Assembly (NCBI RefSeq): GCF_009938225.1
Contig: NZ_AP019657.1
Location: forward strand, 248,001 to 312,000
Length of the DNA stretch: 64,000 nt
Direction of reading: 5' to 3'
Source: Vibrio ponticus
Lineage (GTDB): Bacteria; Pseudomonadota; Gammaproteobacteria; Enterobacterales; Vibrionaceae
The notes beneath the pieces are model-generated. The model ran no database searches. It was given only the letters and a program-made list of their open reading frames with translations, and had not been told where the DNA came from. Every line of letters begins with the position of its first letter. Positions within the stretch are counted from its first letter, which is position 1. Below, one piece after another: positions 11,862 through 24,432 of the stretch. The translations under genes and the position numbers were made by a program.

Positions 11862-13088
11862 ATGTTTGAACCGATGATGGAAATGTCTGACGATGCGGTA
11901 ATTAAAGTCGTTGGGGTTGGTGGCGGTGGCGGTAATGCCGTTGAACACATGGTACGTGAGTCCATTGAAGGTGTTGAATTCATCAGCATCAACACTGATG
12001 CTCAAGCACTACGCAAGACTAGCGTAAACAGCGTCATCCAGATTGGTGGCGACATGACTAAAGGTCTTGGTGCAGGTGCAAACCCACAAGTGGGCCGTGA
12101 CGCTGCTCTCGAAGATCGCGAAAGAATTAAAGAATCTATCTCTGGCGCCGATATGGTATTTATCGCAGCTGGTATGGGTGGTGGTACCGGTACAGGTGCG
12201 GCACCCGTTATCGCTGAAGTTGCGCGTGAGTTAGGTATCTTGACCGTTGCAGTAGTAACTAAGCCGTTTAGCTTCGAAGGTAAGAAGCGTATGGCGTTTG
12301 CTGAGCAAGGTATCGAAGAGTTGTCGAAACACGTTGACTCTCTAATTACGATTCCAAACGAGAAACTGTTAAAAGTACTTGGTCGTGGTATTACACTACT
12401 TGAAGCGTTTGCAAGCGCAAATGACGTACTGAAAAATGCAGTTCAAGGTATTGCTGAGCTAATTACTCGTCCAGGCATGATCAACGTCGACTTTGCTGAC
12501 GTGCGTACAGTAATGTCTGAGATGGGTCATGCAATGATGGGTAGCGGTGTCGCAAAAGGCGAAGACCGTGCTGAAGAAGCGGCAGAGATGGCAATTTCTA
12601 GCCCACTTCTTGAAGATATCGATCTTGCTGGCGCTCGTGGTGTTCTAGTTAACATCACTGCAGGTCTAGATATGCGTCTTGATGAATTTGAAACTGTAGG
12701 TAATACAGTGAAAGCATTTGCATCGGACAATGCAACAGTGGTTATTGGTACCTCACTTGACCCTGACATGGCGGATGAAATCCGTGTTACTGTGGTAGCA
12801 ACAGGTATTGGTAACGAGAAGAAGCCTGATATTACATTAGTAGCAGGTGGAAAAGCTAAAGTTGCTCCTGTGGCACAACCTCAGTCACAAGTTGCGACAC
12901 AACAACCAGCAGCGGTAAAAGTAGAAGAGAAACCGGCACAAACATTGCAGGAAAAACCAGCAGTGACCACTCAACCGGCAACTCAATCTACATCAGCAGG
13001 TAATGGCGCGGCGCAGAGCACTGCACCGAAAGTAGAAAAAGATGGCTATTTAGACATCCCAGCTTTCCTACGCCGTCAAGCTGACTAA
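11862..13088 (+). CDS. ftsZ: Tubulin-like division GTPase FtsZ
   Basis: FtsZ polymerises into the Z-ring. The 408-residue product contains the tubulin signature [11 protein letters not shown] (about residues 107-117), [12 protein letters not shown] near the N-terminus, and [11 protein letters not shown]. The folded core is followed by a Gln/Ala/Thr-rich linker (about residues 320-390) and the conserved C-terminal peptide [15 protein letters not shown], which binds FtsA and ZipA. An AGCAGGAAAAACGGAGA stretch upstream provides a good ribosome-binding site. Confidence 0.98.
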   Translation: MFEPMMEMSDDAVIKVVGVGGGGGNAVEHMVRESIEGVEFISINTDAQALRKTSVNSVIQIGGDMTKGLGAGANPQVGRDAALEDRERIKESISGADMVFIAAGMGGGTGTGAAPVIAEVARELGILTVAVVTKPFSFEGKKRMAFAEQGIEELSKHVDSLITIPNEKLLKVLGRGITLLEAFASANDVLKNAVQGIAELITRPGMINVDFADVRTVMSEMGHAMMGSGVAKGEDRAEEAAEMAISSPLLEDIDLAGARGVLVNITAGLDMRLDEFETVGNTVKAFASDNATVVIGTSLDPDMADEIRVTVVATGIGNEKKPDITLVAGGKAKVAPVAQPQSQVATQQPAAVKVEEKPAQTLQEKPAVTTQPATQSTSAGNGAAQSTAPKVEKDGYLDIPAFLRRQAD

Positions 13089-13184
13089 CACTGTCATAAT
13101 TTGACATGGTTCGAAAATGTGGTACGATACGCGACCGATAATTACATCGGTTGCGATTTGTAGCACCAATACTGAGGCAAGTAG

Positions 13185-14102
13185 ATGATCAGACAACGTA
13201 CTCTGAAAGAAATAGTGAAAACGACAGGTGTAGGTCTACACTCTGGGCGTAAAGTAACTTTGACTCTTCGCCCAGCAGCTGCAAACACTGGTATTATTTA
13301 CCGTCGTGTAGATGTAAACCCACCAGTGGACTTCCCAGCGGATCCTGAATCAGTTCGCGATACAATGCTATGTACAGCATTGGTGAACGACCAAGGTATT
13401 CGTATCTCAACGGTAGAACATTTAAATGCAGCATTAGCTGGCATGGGTATCGATAACATTATTATCGAAGTTGACGCACCTGAAATCCCAATCATGGATG
13501 GCAGTGCAAGCCCATTCGTATTCTTGCTACAACAAGCAGGCATCGAAGAGCAAAATGCAGCAAAACGTTTTATTCGTATTAAGAAACCAGTTCGTTTCGA
13601 AAACGAAGATAAGTGGGCAGAATTTTTACCATTTAACGGTTTCCGTATGGACTTTGAGATTGAGTTCAACCACCCAGCGATTGAATCTGACGTACAACGT
13701 CTTGCTTTTGATTTCTCATCACAAAGCTTTGTAAAAGATATTTCTCGTGCGCGTACTTTTGGTTTTATGCGTGATATTGAATATCTTCAATCGCAAAACC
13801 TTGCTCTAGGTGGCAGTTTTGACAATGCAATCGTATTGGATGACTACCGCATTTTGAATGAGGAAGGTCTACGTTTTGATAATGAGCTAGTGACTCATAA
13901 AGTGTTGGATGCAATTGGTGACCTTTACATGTGTGGTCATCCAATCATTGGTGAATTCCGTGCGTTTAAATCAGGTCACGGTCTGAATAATCAATTACTG
14001 CGTTCAGTGCTTGCTGATCAAGAAGCGTGGGAATGGGTAACATTCGAACAAGAAGAAGTTTCTCCAGTAGCATTTGCAGAACCAAACATGGTTTTAGCGT
14101 AA
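13185..14102 (+). CDS. lpxC: UDP-3-O-acyl-GlcNAc deacetylase LpxC
   Basis: LpxC is the zinc-dependent enzyme of the committed step in lipid A synthesis. The 305-residue length is typical. Zinc and catalytic segments are visible: [12 protein letters not shown] (His of the first zinc motif), [13 protein letters not shown] (His and Asp), and [12 protein letters not shown]. It is the last gene of the dcw cluster, with a strong terminator 20 bp after the stop. The 96-bp gap after ftsZ contains TTGACA-like and TACGAT-like elements (near 13100-13130), so a private promoter is plausible. Confidence 0.97.
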   Translation: MIRQRTLKEIVKTTGVGLHSGRKVTLTLRPAAANTGIIYRRVDVNPPVDFPADPESVRDTMLCTALVNDQGIRISTVEHLNAALAGMGIDNIIIEVDAPEIPIMDGSASPFVFLLQQAGIEEQNAAKRFIRIKKPVRFENEDKWAEFLPFNGFRMDFEIEFNHPAIESDVQRLAFDFSSQSFVKDISRARTFGFMRDIEYLQSQNLALGGSFDNAIVLDDYRILNEEGLRFDNELVTHKVLDAIGDLYMCGHPIIGEFRAFKSGHGLNNQLLRSVLADQEAWEWVTFEQEEVSPVAFAEPNMVLA

Positions 14103-14121
14103 GCTTCCCCAGATTAGAAAA

Positions 14122-14147
14122 AACCAGGCTTTGAGCCTGGTTTTTTT
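14122..14147. terminator. Bidirectional terminator between lpxC and dciA
   Basis: Perfect 9-bp arms AACCAGGCT and AGCCTGGTT surround a 3-nt loop, with T-runs on both strands. It ends the dcw transcript from the left and the convergent dciA transcript from the right. The plus-strand T-tract touches the dciA stop codon. Confidence 0.85.
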
Positions 14148-14607
14148 ATGCCTTTTTGTTAGCAAGCTGCGCTAAACTTTCCAATCGTGCCTTTATTTTT
14201 GGTGGCGCATTTTGCGCGACAGTTTTTAGGTATTCTGCCGCGGTGTCTGAAATTGGGTCACGACTTTTCGTCTGCTTGGGTTGGGCGCTGGTTTTTACTC
14301 GGTAAAGATCAGGATTAATCTGCACTTCAACCGCAATTAAGCGAGCAAAGCCTTGTGAACGCAATTGATTGAGAATATTGAGACGATCGTAGTTGATCTT
14401 CATCATGATCGCCGCACTTGCCACTTCGATAACTAAATGATTATCCCTTAGGTTTGCCACACGGCAATGATCAACCGTATTCTTAGGCAAGATCGTTTTT
14501 AGCAATTGATTGATCGTCATGATCTCTTCGGCATGTTTTTGCAAGTTTGCAAAACGGGAGTCAGAGATGATCTCGTTGCCTAAAGTTGGGCGGTGGTCGC
14601 GCATCAC
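14146..14607 (-). CDS. dciA: DciA-type replicative helicase loader (DUF721)
   Basis: DciA proteins load the replicative helicase DnaB in the many bacteria that lack DnaC. The 153-residue product matches the family: an N-terminal DUF721 region (about residues 15-105; LLKTILP, HCRVANLRDNHLVIEVASAAIMMKI, LNILNQLRSQGF) and a polar, probably disordered C-terminal tail (about 108-153). Vibrio species are known to use DciA, and its place between lpxC and secA fits. It is convergent with lpxC and divergent from secA. Assignment rests on recognised family pattern and synteny. Confidence 0.87.
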   Translation of the reverse strand: MMRDHRPTLGNEIISDSRFANLQKHAEEIMTINQLLKTILPKNTVDHCRVANLRDNHLVIEVASAAIMMKINYDRLNILNQLRSQGFARLIAVEVQINPDLYRVKTSAQPKQTKSRDPISDTAAEYLKTVAQNAPPKIKARLESLAQLANKKA

Positions 14608-14927
14608 TAAGCCTTAATATTTAAATTCATTTTTCATTCTAGCTAACCACAGCACCATCGAATAGTCTTTTTAACGGATAAAGATGCGCCATTCGTCGGC
14701 AAAAAATCACAAGTGCTTCAAACAATTCAATAAGAGATTGGTTGTTGAGGGCAAAAGCCCTTACACTAAGCGGCTATAAATAAACACTCAAGCCTTGAAA
14801 ATCTAAGTTCTCACCACAATATCTGTGATTAATGATTTAACGCAGTATTCTTAGTTTAAAACTGAAAGAGACTGAAGGCATTAAGTAGAGATCGTGCCCG
14901 ATCGACTGATAGAGAGATTCACACAAG
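14608..14927 (+). promoter_or_regulatory. secA leader and dciA/secA divergent promoter region
   Basis: This 320-bp gap separates divergent dciA and secA. I see no SecM-like gene: the only plausible small frame (ATG at about 14685, 31 codons) has no signal peptide or arrest-type sequence. A short hairpin GAGGGC-aaa-GCCCTT occurs near 14748-14763. How secA is regulated here cannot be read from the sequence. Confidence 0.4.
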
Positions 14928-17660
14928 ATGATAACTAAGCTACTGACAAAGGTAATTGGCAGTCGCAACGACAGAACATTGCGCCGCCTGAGAAAGATTG
15001 TAAAAGAAATCAATAATTACGAGCCAACGTTTGAAGCTCTATCTGATGAAGAACTAAAAGCAAAAACCGTCGAGTTCCGCCAACGTCTAGAGCAAGGCGA
15101 AGATCTAGATAAGCTAATTCCTGAAGCATTTGCAACCGTACGTGAAGCATCAAAGCGTGTTTATGGTATGCGTCATTTCGATGTGCAGCTTATCGGTGGT
15201 ATGGTACTTAACGCTGGTCAAATCGCAGAGATGCGTACTGGTGAAGGTAAAACGCTAACTGCAACACTACCAGCCTACCTAAACGCACTGCCAGGTAAAG
15301 GTGTCCACATCGTTACTGTCAACGACTACCTAGCGAAGCGTGACGCAGAGACCAACCGCCCACTATTTGAATTCCTTGGTATGACCGTTGGCGTTAACGT
15401 ACCAAACATGCCACCGCAAGAGAAAAAAGAAGCTTACCAAGCTGACATTCTATACGGTACTAATAACGAGTTCGGTTTTGACTACCTACGTGACAACATG
15501 GCATTCCGTGTTGAAGACCGTGTACAACGTGAACGCTTCTTTGCGGTAGTCGATGAGGTGGACTCGATTCTTATCGATGAAGCACGTACACCACTTATTA
15601 TTTCTGGTCCTGCAGAGGATAGCTCTGAGCTATACACTCGCATCAACACTTTAATTCCACATCTGCAAAAACAAGATCAGGAAGACTCAGAAGAGTACCG
15701 CGGTGACGGTCACTACACAGTTGATGAAAAATCGAAGCAAGTGTACCTAACTGAAAATGGTCAAGAGTTCGTTGAAGAACTGATGATTAAAAACGGCTTG
15801 ATGGAAGAAGGTGACACACTTTACTCGCCAGCGAATATCAGCCTGCTACACCACGTAAATGCGGCACTTCGTGCACACGTATTGTTTGAAATTAACGTTG
15901 ATTACATCGTTAACGAGCAAGGTGAAGTGGTCATCGTTGATGAACATACTGGTCGTACAATGCCAGGTCGTCGTTGGTCTGAAGGTCTGCACCAAGCGGT
16001 GGAAGCGAAAGAAGGCGTTAAGATCCAGAATGAAAACCAAACTCTGGCATCGATTACCTTCCAGAACTACTTCCGTCTATACGACAAACTGTCAGGCATG
16101 ACCGGTACCGCGGATACAGAAGCATTCGAATTCCAGTCAATCTATGGCTTGGAGACGGTGGTTATCCCAACCAACAAACCAATGATCCGTAACGATATGC
16201 CAGATGTGGTATACCGTACTGAGCAAGAGAAATTTGCGGCAATCATTGAGGATATCAAAGAGCGTGTGGCAAAAGGTCAGCCATCGCTAGTGGGTACGGT
16301 GTCGATTGAAAAGTCAGAGCTACTTTCAAACGCACTGAAAAACGCCAACATTAAGCACAACGTACTGAACGCGAAATTCCACGAGAAAGAAGCGGAAATC
16401 GTTGCTGAAGCGGGTACACCAGGCGCAGTAACTATCGCAACTAACATGGCTGGTCGTGGTACGGATATCGTGCTAGGTGGTAGCTGGCAAGCGAAAGTTG
16501 AGCAGCTAGATAACCCATCGAAAGAGCAAATCGATCAGATTAAAGCGGAATGGCGCGTGGTTCACGACCAAGTGCTAGAGGCAGGTGGTCTGCACATTAT
16601 CGGTACTGAGCGTCACGAATCTCGCCGTATTGATAACCAGCTACGTGGTCGTTCTGGTCGTCAGGGTGATGCGGGTTCTTCACGTTTCTACCTATCAATG
16701 GAAGATGCGCTACTTCGTATCTTTACTTCTGACCGCATGGCAAGCCTAATCCAAAGCGGTATGGAAGAAGGTGAAGCGATCGAATCGAAAATGCTTTCAC
16801 GTTCAATTGAAAAAGCACAACGTAAAGTGGAAGGTCGTAACTTCGATATCCGTAAACAGCTACTTGAATACGATGACGTGGCGAACGATCAACGTAAAGT
16901 GGTTTACGAATTGCGTGACGAGCTAATGAGCGTAGAAGACATTAGTGAGATGATCGAGCAAAACCGTGACGACGTACTGAACGCAATTATCGACGAATAC
17001 ATTCCGCCACAATCTCTAGAAGAGATGTGGGATGTACAAGGTCTGCAAGATCGTCTGAAGAATGATTTCGATCTCGATGCGCCAGTGAAAGAGTGGCTAG
17101 CGGCTGACGACAAACTGTACGAAGAAGCGCTACGTGAGAAGATCATCACTCAAGCGGTAGAAGTTTACAAAGGCAAAGAAGAAGTTGTTGGCGAGCAAGT
17201 GCTACGTAACTTCGAGAAATCAGTGATGCTACAAACGCTAGATACGCTTTGGAAAGAGCACCTAGCAGCAATGGATCATCTACGCCAAGGTATTCACCTA
17301 CGTGGCTACGCACAGAAGAACCCGAAACAAGAGTACAAACGTGAATCGTTTGAACTGTTTGAAGGTCTACTAGAGTCACTGAAAACGGACGTTATCACAG
17401 TACTGTCTCGCGTACGTGTTCAACAGCAAGAAGAAGTTGAGCGTATGGAAGAGCAGCGTCGTGCTCAAGCTGAAGCGGCTGCACGTCAAGCTCAAGCACA
17501 ACACGCAACCGCTGAAAACCAACTTGCAGATGGTGAAGAGAACATCGAAGAAGGTGCGCAACAGCCAATGGTACGTGATGAGCGTAAAGTGGGTCGTAAT
17601 GAGCCGTGTCCATGTGGTAGTGGTAAAAAGTATAAGCAGTGCCACGGCAAGATTGCATAA
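14928..17660 (+). CDS. secA: Preprotein translocase ATPase SecA
   Basis: SecA drives export of preproteins through SecYEG with ATP. The 910-residue length is typical. Seen in order: N-terminal [20 protein letters not shown], Walker A in [11 protein letters not shown] (about 104-110), [15 protein letters not shown] (Walker B), [29 protein letters not shown], and a C-terminal zinc-binding tail [14 protein letters not shown] that contacts SecB and lipids. A Gln/Ala/Glu-rich linker precedes the tail. Long antisense frames within the gene are codon-use shadows. Confidence 0.98.
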   Translation: MITKLLTKVIGSRNDRTLRRLRKIVKEINNYEPTFEALSDEELKAKTVEFRQRLEQGEDLDKLIPEAFATVREASKRVYGMRHFDVQLIGGMVLNAGQIAEMRTGEGKTLTATLPAYLNALPGKGVHIVTVNDYLAKRDAETNRPLFEFLGMTVGVNVPNMPPQEKKEAYQADILYGTNNEFGFDYLRDNMAFRVEDRVQRERFFAVVDEVDSILIDEARTPLIISGPAEDSSELYTRINTLIPHLQKQDQEDSEEYRGDGHYTVDEKSKQVYLTENGQEFVEELMIKNGLMEEGDTLYSPANISLLHHVNAALRAHVLFEINVDYIVNEQGEVVIVDEHTGRTMPGRRWSEGLHQAVEAKEGVKIQNENQTLASITFQNYFRLYDKLSGMTGTADTEAFEFQSIYGLETVVIPTNKPMIRNDMPDVVYRTEQEKFAAIIEDIKERVAKGQPSLVGTVSIEKSELLSNALKNANIKHNVLNAKFHEKEAEIVAEAGTPGAVTIATNMAGRGTDIVLGGSWQAKVEQLDNPSKEQIDQIKAEWRVVHDQVLEAGGLHIIGTERHESRRIDNQLRGRSGRQGDAGSSRFYLSMEDALLRIFTSDRMASLIQSGMEEGEAIESKMLSRSIEKAQRKVEGRNFDIRKQLLEYDDVANDQRKVVYELRDELMSVEDISEMIEQNRDDVLNAIIDEYIPPQSLEEMWDVQGLQDRLKNDFDLDAPVKEWLAADDKLYEEALREKIITQAVEVYKGKEEVVGEQVLRNFEKSVMLQTLDTLWKEHLAAMDHLRQGIHLRGYAQKNPKQEYKRESFELFEGLLESLKTDVITVLSRVRVQQQEEVERMEEQRRAQAEAAARQAQAQHATAENQLADGEENIEEGAQQPMVRDERKVGRNEPCPCGSGKKYKQCHGKIA

Positions 17661-17676
17661 CTTAGTCTGAATCGTC

Positions 17677-17760
17677 GTTGTGTAGCGTGATTACTGTGTC
17701 GATGATGCTCATTTACAGTTGTAAACTGCGCGTCATCTCCTGGTACTCAAACTACACAAC
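17677..17760. repeat. Nested dyad downstream of secA
   Basis: Three arm pairs are nested in 84 bp: GTTGTGTAG (17677-17685) with CTACACAAC (17752-17760); GATGATGC (17701-17708) with GCGTCATC (17730-17737, one mismatch); and CAGTT (17716-17720) with AACTG (17724-17728). A transcript could fold into a long branched or bulged hairpin. A strong terminator lies 136 bp downstream. It could be a structured 3' UTR, a small RNA or a dispersed Vibrio intergenic repeat. Nothing else is recognised in 17661-17895. Confidence 0.5.
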
Positions 17761-17895
17761 TTAGCTTCTAACTATGTTAAATGTGTTGCAGTAAAGGCTG
17801 AATATTGCGCGTCGCTGCCTTGTTCTAAGCCATTACAGCTTAACCTAAATCAATCTTAGTATTTGGTTAGCTTCAAAAAACTTAGGTATTGTATG

Positions 17896-17922
17896 AAGAG
17901 TCGCTTAGGCGGCTCTTTTTTT
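17896..17922 (+). terminator. Rho-independent terminator
   Basis: Arms AAGAGTCGC and GCGGCTCTT (one wobble pair) surround the loop TTAG, followed by a run of T. It closes the secA transcript or the structured RNA in front of it and insulates the Nudix gene. Confidence 0.8.
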
Positions 17923-18006
17923 AAGTAAAATTTGGGTTTGGTCTTTCTCGTGGATAAGTGAATAGTTCGCGGGATAGGGAGCAAACCACTTGAGGGAAAG
18001 GAAAGT

Positions 18007-18405
18007 ATGAAAAGAATTCATATTGTGGCGGCAGTGATATTTAATCAGGATAAGTCGCAGATTTTTATTACTAAGCGTCCTGATGATAAGCACAAAGGCG
18101 GCTTTTGGGAGTTTCCGGGTGGCAAAGTTGAGCAAGATGAAACGATCGAGCAGGCGATGGTGCGTGAGCTTGATGAAGAAATTGGCATCCAAGTGACCGA
18201 ACAATCTTTGTTCGAGCACCTCGAGTATGACTACCCTGATAAGTCGCTCAAATTTGATTTTATTCTCGTCACTGATTTTAGCGGGAAACCCTTTGGGCGT
18301 GAGGGTCAGCAGGGCGAATGGGTAGCGATTAACCAATTGGAAAATTACGCTTTTCCTGAAGCCAATGTGCCAATCTTACAACGCGTGATTAGAGAGTTTT
18401 CATGA
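18007..18405 (+). CDS. mutT: MutT-type Nudix hydrolase (8-oxo-dGTP diphosphatase)
   Basis: The predicted role is to cleave 8-oxo-dGTP to the monophosphate and prevent A:T to C:G transversions. The 132-residue product has the MutT size and a full Nudix box starting at GGKVEQDETIEQAMV and ending RELDEEIGI (about residues 37-60). The start (MKRIHIVAAVIF) is preceded by GGAAAGGAAAG. The position next to secA matches mutT in other gammaproteobacteria. Confidence 0.93.
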   Translation: MKRIHIVAAVIFNQDKSQIFITKRPDDKHKGGFWEFPGGKVEQDETIEQAMVRELDEEIGIQVTEQSLFEHLEYDYPDKSLKFDFILVTDFSGKPFGREGQQGEWVAINQLENYAFPEANVPILQRVIREFS

Positions 18406-18503
18406 TCAATGTCGCAAAACACTAGCCAGCACAATCGTTTATTGGTAGTTTAGATACGAAGATCTTTTATACGAGATGAGGATCATCTCATCTTGGCACT
18501 TAA

Positions 18504-19331
<828 letters not shown>

Positions 19332-19389
19332 TCATCAAATTGCACATTGAGCGAGTCAGTGTGTCTAATACCCTAATTTAGATAATTAT

Positions 19390-19417
19390 GCGTCAGCCAA
19401 GGCTGGCGCTTTCTTTA
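19390..19417 (+). terminator. Terminator after dapB
   Basis: Arms GCGTCAGCC and GGCTGGCGC, with a T-G pair, surround AA and are followed by TTTCTTT. It separates dapB from carAB. Confidence 0.75.
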
Positions 19418-19858
19418 TCTGCGATACAATCCGCCTCTCTCTTTTGTTCATAAATATCACCAAAATCCTTACTGTTAACCTGTGTTTTACGAGGTTTAGT
19501 GTGCTTTTCTCTTTTAGTTCGCCTTAAATTCAACTTATCTAGCTTGCGTAACGTTTGCTAAAGTCTATTTAATTTCTTAGTCACTTTTTGTTGGTGTTTT
19601 TTCACTCTTTTGAAAAATGTCGCCATAATCACACGGCTAATGCCAGTTAAAGTTACTATTTTAGCTGCTTTAGCTTTTTTTCTTGTGAATCTTTCAAAAA
19701 ATGCATTTTATTTTATTATGAATGTTGACACCGCTCACTAGCCTCTTTAGAATTACGCCAATTTGTCTGTAACACCAAAAAACGCGTTTTTATTGCGAAA
19801 TGGAAGGCAAAGTTGCAAATTAATTTATTATTTATGCATTTTTATTCTGGAGGTTGTC
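19418..19858 (+). promoter_or_regulatory. carAB upstream control region
   Basis: This 441-bp AT-rich gap precedes carA. TGCATTTTTATTCT (about 19834-19847) resembles one ARG box (consensus TGAATTTTTATTCA) and almost touches the carA ribosome-binding site. carAB is under arginine and pyrimidine control in enterobacteria, so ArgR control is plausible here, but this is a single-box match by eye. No gene is seen in the gap; the open frame from 19763 is only an upstream extension of carA. Confidence 0.35.
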
Positions 19859-21013
19859 TTGAGTAAATTAGCACTGTTAGTCCTGGAAGATGGGACAGTG
19901 TTCCGCGGAGTGTCCATTGGTTCGGATGGTATTTCCGTTGGTGAAGTCGTTTTTAATACCTCGATGACGGGGTACCAAGAAATCCTCACTGATCCTTCCT
20001 ATTCCCAGCAAATTGTTACACTAACTTATCCTCACATTGGCAATACCGGAACCAATTCCGAAGACGAAGAATCCTCTTCAATCCACGCTCAAGGCCTTGT
20101 GATCCGCGATCTTCCTCTTATCGCTTCTAATTTCCGTAACGAACAATCTCTTTCTGATTACCTCAAATCGCAAAACATTGTCGGCATTGCAGACATTGAT
20201 ACTCGTAAGCTCACTCGTATTCTTCGTGAAAAAGGCGCCCAAAATGGCTGTATCGTCGCAGGTTCTTCTATAAATGGAGAGAACCTAGACGAAGCATTGG
20301 CGCTAGCAAAAGCGAAAGAATTCCCTGGCTTAAAAGGTATGGATCTTGCGAAAGAAGTTACAACAAAAGAAGCGTATCAATGGAAACAAGGTTCGTGGAC
20401 GCTCACGGGTGGTCTTCCAGAAGCGCAAGATGACAGCGAACTGCCATACCACGTTGTTGCTTACGACTTCGGTGCCAAGCGCAATATCCTACGAATGTTG
20501 GTTGACCGCGGCTGCCGCCTAACAGTGGTTCCAGCTGAAACATCTGCTGAGGAAGTGTTAGCACTGAATCCAGATGGCGTATTCCTATCAAATGGTCCTG
20601 GTGACCCAGCTCCATGTACTTACGCGATTGAAGCAACCAAAGTATTCCTAGACAAAGGTCTACCAATTTTCGGTATCTGTCTTGGTCACCAAATTCTGGC
20701 GCTAGCGTCAGGCGCACAAACGGTGAAAATGAAGTTTGGTCACCACGGTGCTAACCACCCAGTAAAAGACCTAGACCGTAACGTAGTAATGATTACTTCG
20801 CAAAACCACGGTTTTGCCGCTGACGAAGCAACACTACCAGACAATCTACGTGCTACTCACGTATCGCTATTTGATGGCTCACTACAAGGTATCCACCGTA
20901 CCGATAAGCCAGCATTTAGCTTCCAAGGTCACCCAGAAGCGAGCCCTGGTCCTCATGACGCAGCACCGCTATTCGACCACTTTATCGAACTAATTAAAAA
21001 ACACAGCGCTTAA
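19859..21013 (+). CDS. carA: Carbamoyl-phosphate synthase, glutaminase subunit
   Basis: CarA releases ammonia from glutamine and passes it to CarB for carbamoyl phosphate, the precursor of arginine and pyrimidines. I place the start at TTG 19859 ([16 protein letters not shown]) because GGAGG ends 5 bp before it and the 384-residue product then matches the family size; starting at 19763 would add 32 unrelated residues. The class I glutaminase triad is visible: Cys in [12 protein letters not shown] and the His/Glu pair in [12 protein letters not shown]. carB follows after 16 bp. Confidence 0.96.
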   Translation: MSKLALLVLEDGTVFRGVSIGSDGISVGEVVFNTSMTGYQEILTDPSYSQQIVTLTYPHIGNTGTNSEDEESSSIHAQGLVIRDLPLIASNFRNEQSLSDYLKSQNIVGIADIDTRKLTRILREKGAQNGCIVAGSSINGENLDEALALAKAKEFPGLKGMDLAKEVTTKEAYQWKQGSWTLTGGLPEAQDDSELPYHVVAYDFGAKRNILRMLVDRGCRLTVVPAETSAEEVLALNPDGVFLSNGPGDPAPCTYAIEATKVFLDKGLPIFGICLGHQILALASGAQTVKMKFGHHGANHPVKDLDRNVVMITSQNHGFAADEATLPDNLRATHVSLFDGSLQGIHRTDKPAFSFQGHPEASPGPHDAAPLFDHFIELIKKHSA

Positions 21014-21029
21014 TTCGGAGTAGTAGATA

Positions 21030-24000
21030 ATGCCAAAACGTACTGACATTCAAAGTATTCTTATTCTTGGTGCTGGTCCGATTGTTATCGGTCAGGCATG
21101 TGAGTTTGACTACTCTGGCGCACAAGCATGTAAAGCACTGCGTGAAGAAGGTTACCGAGTAATCCTAGTGAACTCGAACCCTGCAACTATCATGACTGAC
21201 CCAGATATGGCTGATGCAACTTACATCGAGCCTATTCAATGGGAAGTGGTACGTAAGATCATCGAGAAAGAGCGTCCAGATGCAGTACTACCAACCATGG
21301 GTGGTCAAACGGCTCTAAACTGTGCACTTGAACTTGAGCGTCAAGGCGTACTTGCAGAGTTCGGCGTAGAGATGATCGGTGCAACTGCGGATGCTATCGA
21401 TAAAGCAGAAGACCGTTCTCGCTTTGATAAAGCGATGAAGTCGATTGGTCTTGAGTGTCCGCGTGCAGATACTGCAAAAACCATGGAAGAAGCATACAAA
21501 GTGCTCGATATGGTCGGCTTCCCATGTATTATCCGCCCTTCATTTACTATGGGTGGTACGGGTGGCGGTATCGCTTACAACAAAGAAGAATTTGAAGAGA
21601 TCTGTCGCCGTGGTTTGGACTTATCACCAACTAACGAGCTACTGATTGATGAATCTTTGATCGGTTGGAAAGAGTACGAGATGGAAGTGGTTCGCGACAA
21701 AGCGGATAACTGTATCATCGTATGTTCAATCGAGAACTTCGACCCAATGGGTATCCACACCGGTGACTCAATCACTGTGGCACCAGCACAGACTCTAACT
21801 GATAAAGAGTACCAGCTAATGCGTAACGCATCGCTAGCGGTACTACGTGAAATCGGTGTAGAAACTGGTGGTTCAAACGTACAGTTTGGTATTAACCCGA
21901 AAGATGGCCGTATGGTTATCATCGAGATGAACCCACGTGTATCTCGTTCATCTGCATTGGCATCAAAAGCAACAGGTTTCCCAATCGCGAAAATCGCGGC
22001 GAAATTGGCAGTTGGCTTTACGCTAGATGAGCTGCAAAACGACATCACTGGCGGCACGACACCAGCGTCATTTGAACCAACTATCGACTACGTTGTGACT
22101 AAGATTCCTCGCTTTAACTTCGAGAAATTTGCTGGTGCAAACGACCGTCTAACCACACAGATGAAGTCGGTTGGTGAGGTAATGGCGATTGGTCGTAACC
22201 AACAAGAGTCACTACAAAAAGCCCTGCGTGGCTTAGAAGTAGGTGCTAATGGTTTCGACGAAATGGTTGACCTAGATTCTCCAGATGCACTAACCAAAAT
22301 CCGTCACGAGCTGAAAGAAGCAGGCGCAGAGCGCATTTGGTACATCGCCGATGCATTCCGTGCGGGCATGTCAGTGGACGGCGTATTTAACCTGACTAAC
22401 ATTGACCGCTGGTTCCTAGTGCAAATTGAAGAGCTAGTGAAACTGGAAGAGCAAGTGAAAGCGGGCGGTTTTGCCGGTCTAACTGAAGCGGTTCTACGTC
22501 AGATGAAACGCAAAGGCTTTGCTGATGCGCGTCTATCGAAACTGCTTGGTGTCTCTGAAAGCGAAATTCGTCGCCTACGCGACCAATTTAATATCCACCC
22601 AGTGTACAAGCGCGTGGATACTTGTGCGGCTGAGTTCTCATCGGATACGGCTTACATGTACTCATCTTACGATGAAGAGTGTGAAGCAAACCCAACAGAC
22701 AAAGACAAGATCATGGTATTGGGCGGTGGTCCAAACCGTATCGGTCAAGGTATCGAATTTGACTACTGCTGTGTGCACGCGTCACTAGCACTGCGTGAAG
22801 ACGGTTACGAAACCATTATGGTTAACTGTAACCCAGAAACAGTATCAACTGACTACGACACGTCAGACCGTCTATACTTCGAGCCAGTAACGCTAGAAGA
22901 TGTACTTTCAATCGTACGTGTTGAGAAGCCAAAAGGCGTGATCGTTCAGTACGGTGGTCAAACGCCACTGAAACTGGCTCGTGCACTAGAAGCCGCTGGT
23001 GTACCAATTATTGGTACTAGCCCTGATGCAATTGACCGTGCAGAAGACCGTGAGCGTTTCCAAGCAGCAGTAGAGCGTCTAGGTCTACTACAACCAGAAA
23101 ACGCAACCGTAACGACGATGGAACAAGCCGTTGAGAAGTCAAAAGAAATTGGTTTCCCACTGGTGGTACGTCCTTCATACGTACTGGGTGGTCGTGCGAT
23201 GGAAATCGTCTACGACGAAGCGGATCTACGTCGCTACTTCAACGAAGCGGTAAGCGTATCGAACGAGTCGCCAGTTCTACTTGACCGTTTCCTAGATGAC
23301 GCAACAGAAGTAGATATCGACGCTATCTGTGACGGTGAGCGTGTTGTGATTGGCGGTATCATGGAGCACATTGAGCAGGCAGGTGTTCACTCAGGTGACT
23401 CAGCATGTTCGCTACCAGCCTACACGCTAAGCCAAGAAATCCAAGACAAGATGCGTGAGCAAGTTGAGAAGCTAGCATTTGAATTGGGTGTACGTGGTCT
23501 AATGAACACGCAGTTCGCAGTGAAAGACAACGAAGTTTACCTAATCGAAGTTAACCCTCGTGCTGCACGTACGGTTCCATTCGTATCAAAAGCAACCGGC
23601 GCACCACTAGCGAAAATCGCTGCACGTGTTATGGCGGGTCAATCTCTTGAGTCTCAAGGCTTTACTAAAGAGATTATTCCACCTTACTACTCAGTGAAAG
23701 AAGTGGTACTGCCGTTCAACAAGTTCCCTGGCGTTGACCCACTATTGGGTCCAGAAATGCGCTCTACAGGTGAAGTCATGGGTGTTGGTGCAACGTTTGC
23801 TGAAGCTTACGCGAAAGCAGAACTAGGTTGTGGCAGCGTTTACCCTGAAGGTGGTCGTGCACTGCTGTCAGTTCGTGAAGAAGACAAGCAACGCGTCGTT
23901 GACCTAGCATCTAAGCTAGTTAAATTGGGCTACCAACTTGATGCGACTCACGGTACCGCGGTTATTCTTGGCGAAGCGGGCATTAACCCTCGTCTAGTGA

Positions 24001-24260
24001 ACAAGGTACATGAAGGTCGTCCTCACATTCTTGACCGTATCAAGAACAATGAGTACACCTACATCGTTAACACGGCAGCAGGTCGCCAAGCGATTGAAGA
24101 CTCTAAAGTACTACGTCGCGGCGCACTAGCAGAGAAGGTGAACTACACCACGACGCTAAACGCAGCGTTTGCAACCTGTATGGCACACACTGCGGATGCG
24201 AAGAGCTCAGTAACATCAGTACAAGAGCTACACGCGAAAGTGAAAGCTAGCCTAGCTTAA
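21030..24260 (+). CDS. carB: Carbamoyl-phosphate synthase, large subunit
   Basis: CarB has two homologous ATP-grasp halves that phosphorylate bicarbonate and then carbamate, and a C-terminal allosteric domain. The 1076-residue length is typical. The duplication is visible: [21 protein letters not shown] in the first half parallels [21 protein letters not shown] near residue 560, and FTMGGTGGG parallels SYVLGGRAM. It ends with the MGS-like regulatory region where UMP and ornithine act in E. coli. Codon use is strongly biased, as for highly expressed genes. Confidence 0.98.
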   Translation: MPKRTDIQSILILGAGPIVIGQACEFDYSGAQACKALREEGYRVILVNSNPATIMTDPDMADATYIEPIQWEVVRKIIEKERPDAVLPTMGGQTALNCALELERQGVLAEFGVEMIGATADAIDKAEDRSRFDKAMKSIGLECPRADTAKTMEEAYKVLDMVGFPCIIRPSFTMGGTGGGIAYNKEEFEEICRRGLDLSPTNELLIDESLIGWKEYEMEVVRDKADNCIIVCSIENFDPMGIHTGDSITVAPAQTLTDKEYQLMRNASLAVLREIGVETGGSNVQFGINPKDGRMVIIEMNPRVSRSSALASKATGFPIAKIAAKLAVGFTLDELQNDITGGTTPASFEPTIDYVVTKIPRFNFEKFAGANDRLTTQMKSVGEVMAIGRNQQESLQKALRGLEVGANGFDEMVDLDSPDALTKIRHELKEAGAERIWYIADAFRAGMSVDGVFNLTNIDRWFLVQIEELVKLEEQVKAGGFAGLTEAVLRQMKRKGFADARLSKLLGVSESEIRRLRDQFNIHPVYKRVDTCAAEFSSDTAYMYSSYDEECEANPTDKDKIMVLGGGPNRIGQGIEFDYCCVHASLALREDGYETIMVNCNPETVSTDYDTSDRLYFEPVTLEDVLSIVRVEKPKGVIVQYGGQTPLKLARALEAAGVPIIGTSPDAIDRAEDRERFQAAVERLGLLQPENATVTTMEQAVEKSKEIGFPLVVRPSYVLGGRAMEIVYDEADLRRYFNEAVSVSNESPVLLDRFLDDATEVDIDAICDGERVVIGGIMEHIEQAGVHSGDSACSLPAYTLSQEIQDKMREQVEKLAFELGVRGLMNTQFAVKDNEVYLIEVNPRAARTVPFVSKATGAPLAKIAARVMAGQSLESQGFTKEIIPPYYSVKEVVLPFNKFPGVDPLLGPEMRSTGEVMGVGATFAEAYAKAELGCGSVYPEGGRALLSVREEDKQRVVDLASKLVKLGYQLDATHGTAVILGEAGINPRLVNKVHEGRPHILDRIKNNEYTYIVNTAAGRQAIEDSKVLRRGALAEKVNYTTTLNAAFATCMAHTADAKSSVTSVQELHAKVKASLA

Positions 24261-24280
24261 CTGGCAAATAGTTAGTAACA

Positions 24281-24307
24281 GCCCACTCAACTGAGTGGGC
24301 TTTTTTT
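24281..24307 (+). terminator. Terminator of carAB
   Basis: Perfect 9-bp arms GCCCACTCA and TGAGTGGGC with a 2-nt loop are followed by seven T. Confidence 0.88.
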
Positions 24308-24432
24308 GTCTCAATATTAGTGCTTTTTTATTGTTGAAAATTAGGAATAGGTCGTAATCGAATCTTTCGCTAACTCAATAGAGCAAGAGGTGGTAACGTT
24401 AGCGTCATACCTACTTAGTTACTGAATAATAG

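Noticed and set aside
14685..14780. 31-codon ORF upstream of secA as a SecM analogue
   Set aside because: No signal peptide, no arrest-like C-terminus; charged and short.
17376..17658. Overlapping antisense frames at the 3' end of secA
   Set aside because: They mirror the Gln/Ala/Glu-rich linker codons of secA and have no start signals.
19763..19858. N-terminal extension of CarA
   Set aside because: The extra 32 residues are unlike CarA and GGAGG is placed for the TTG at 19859.
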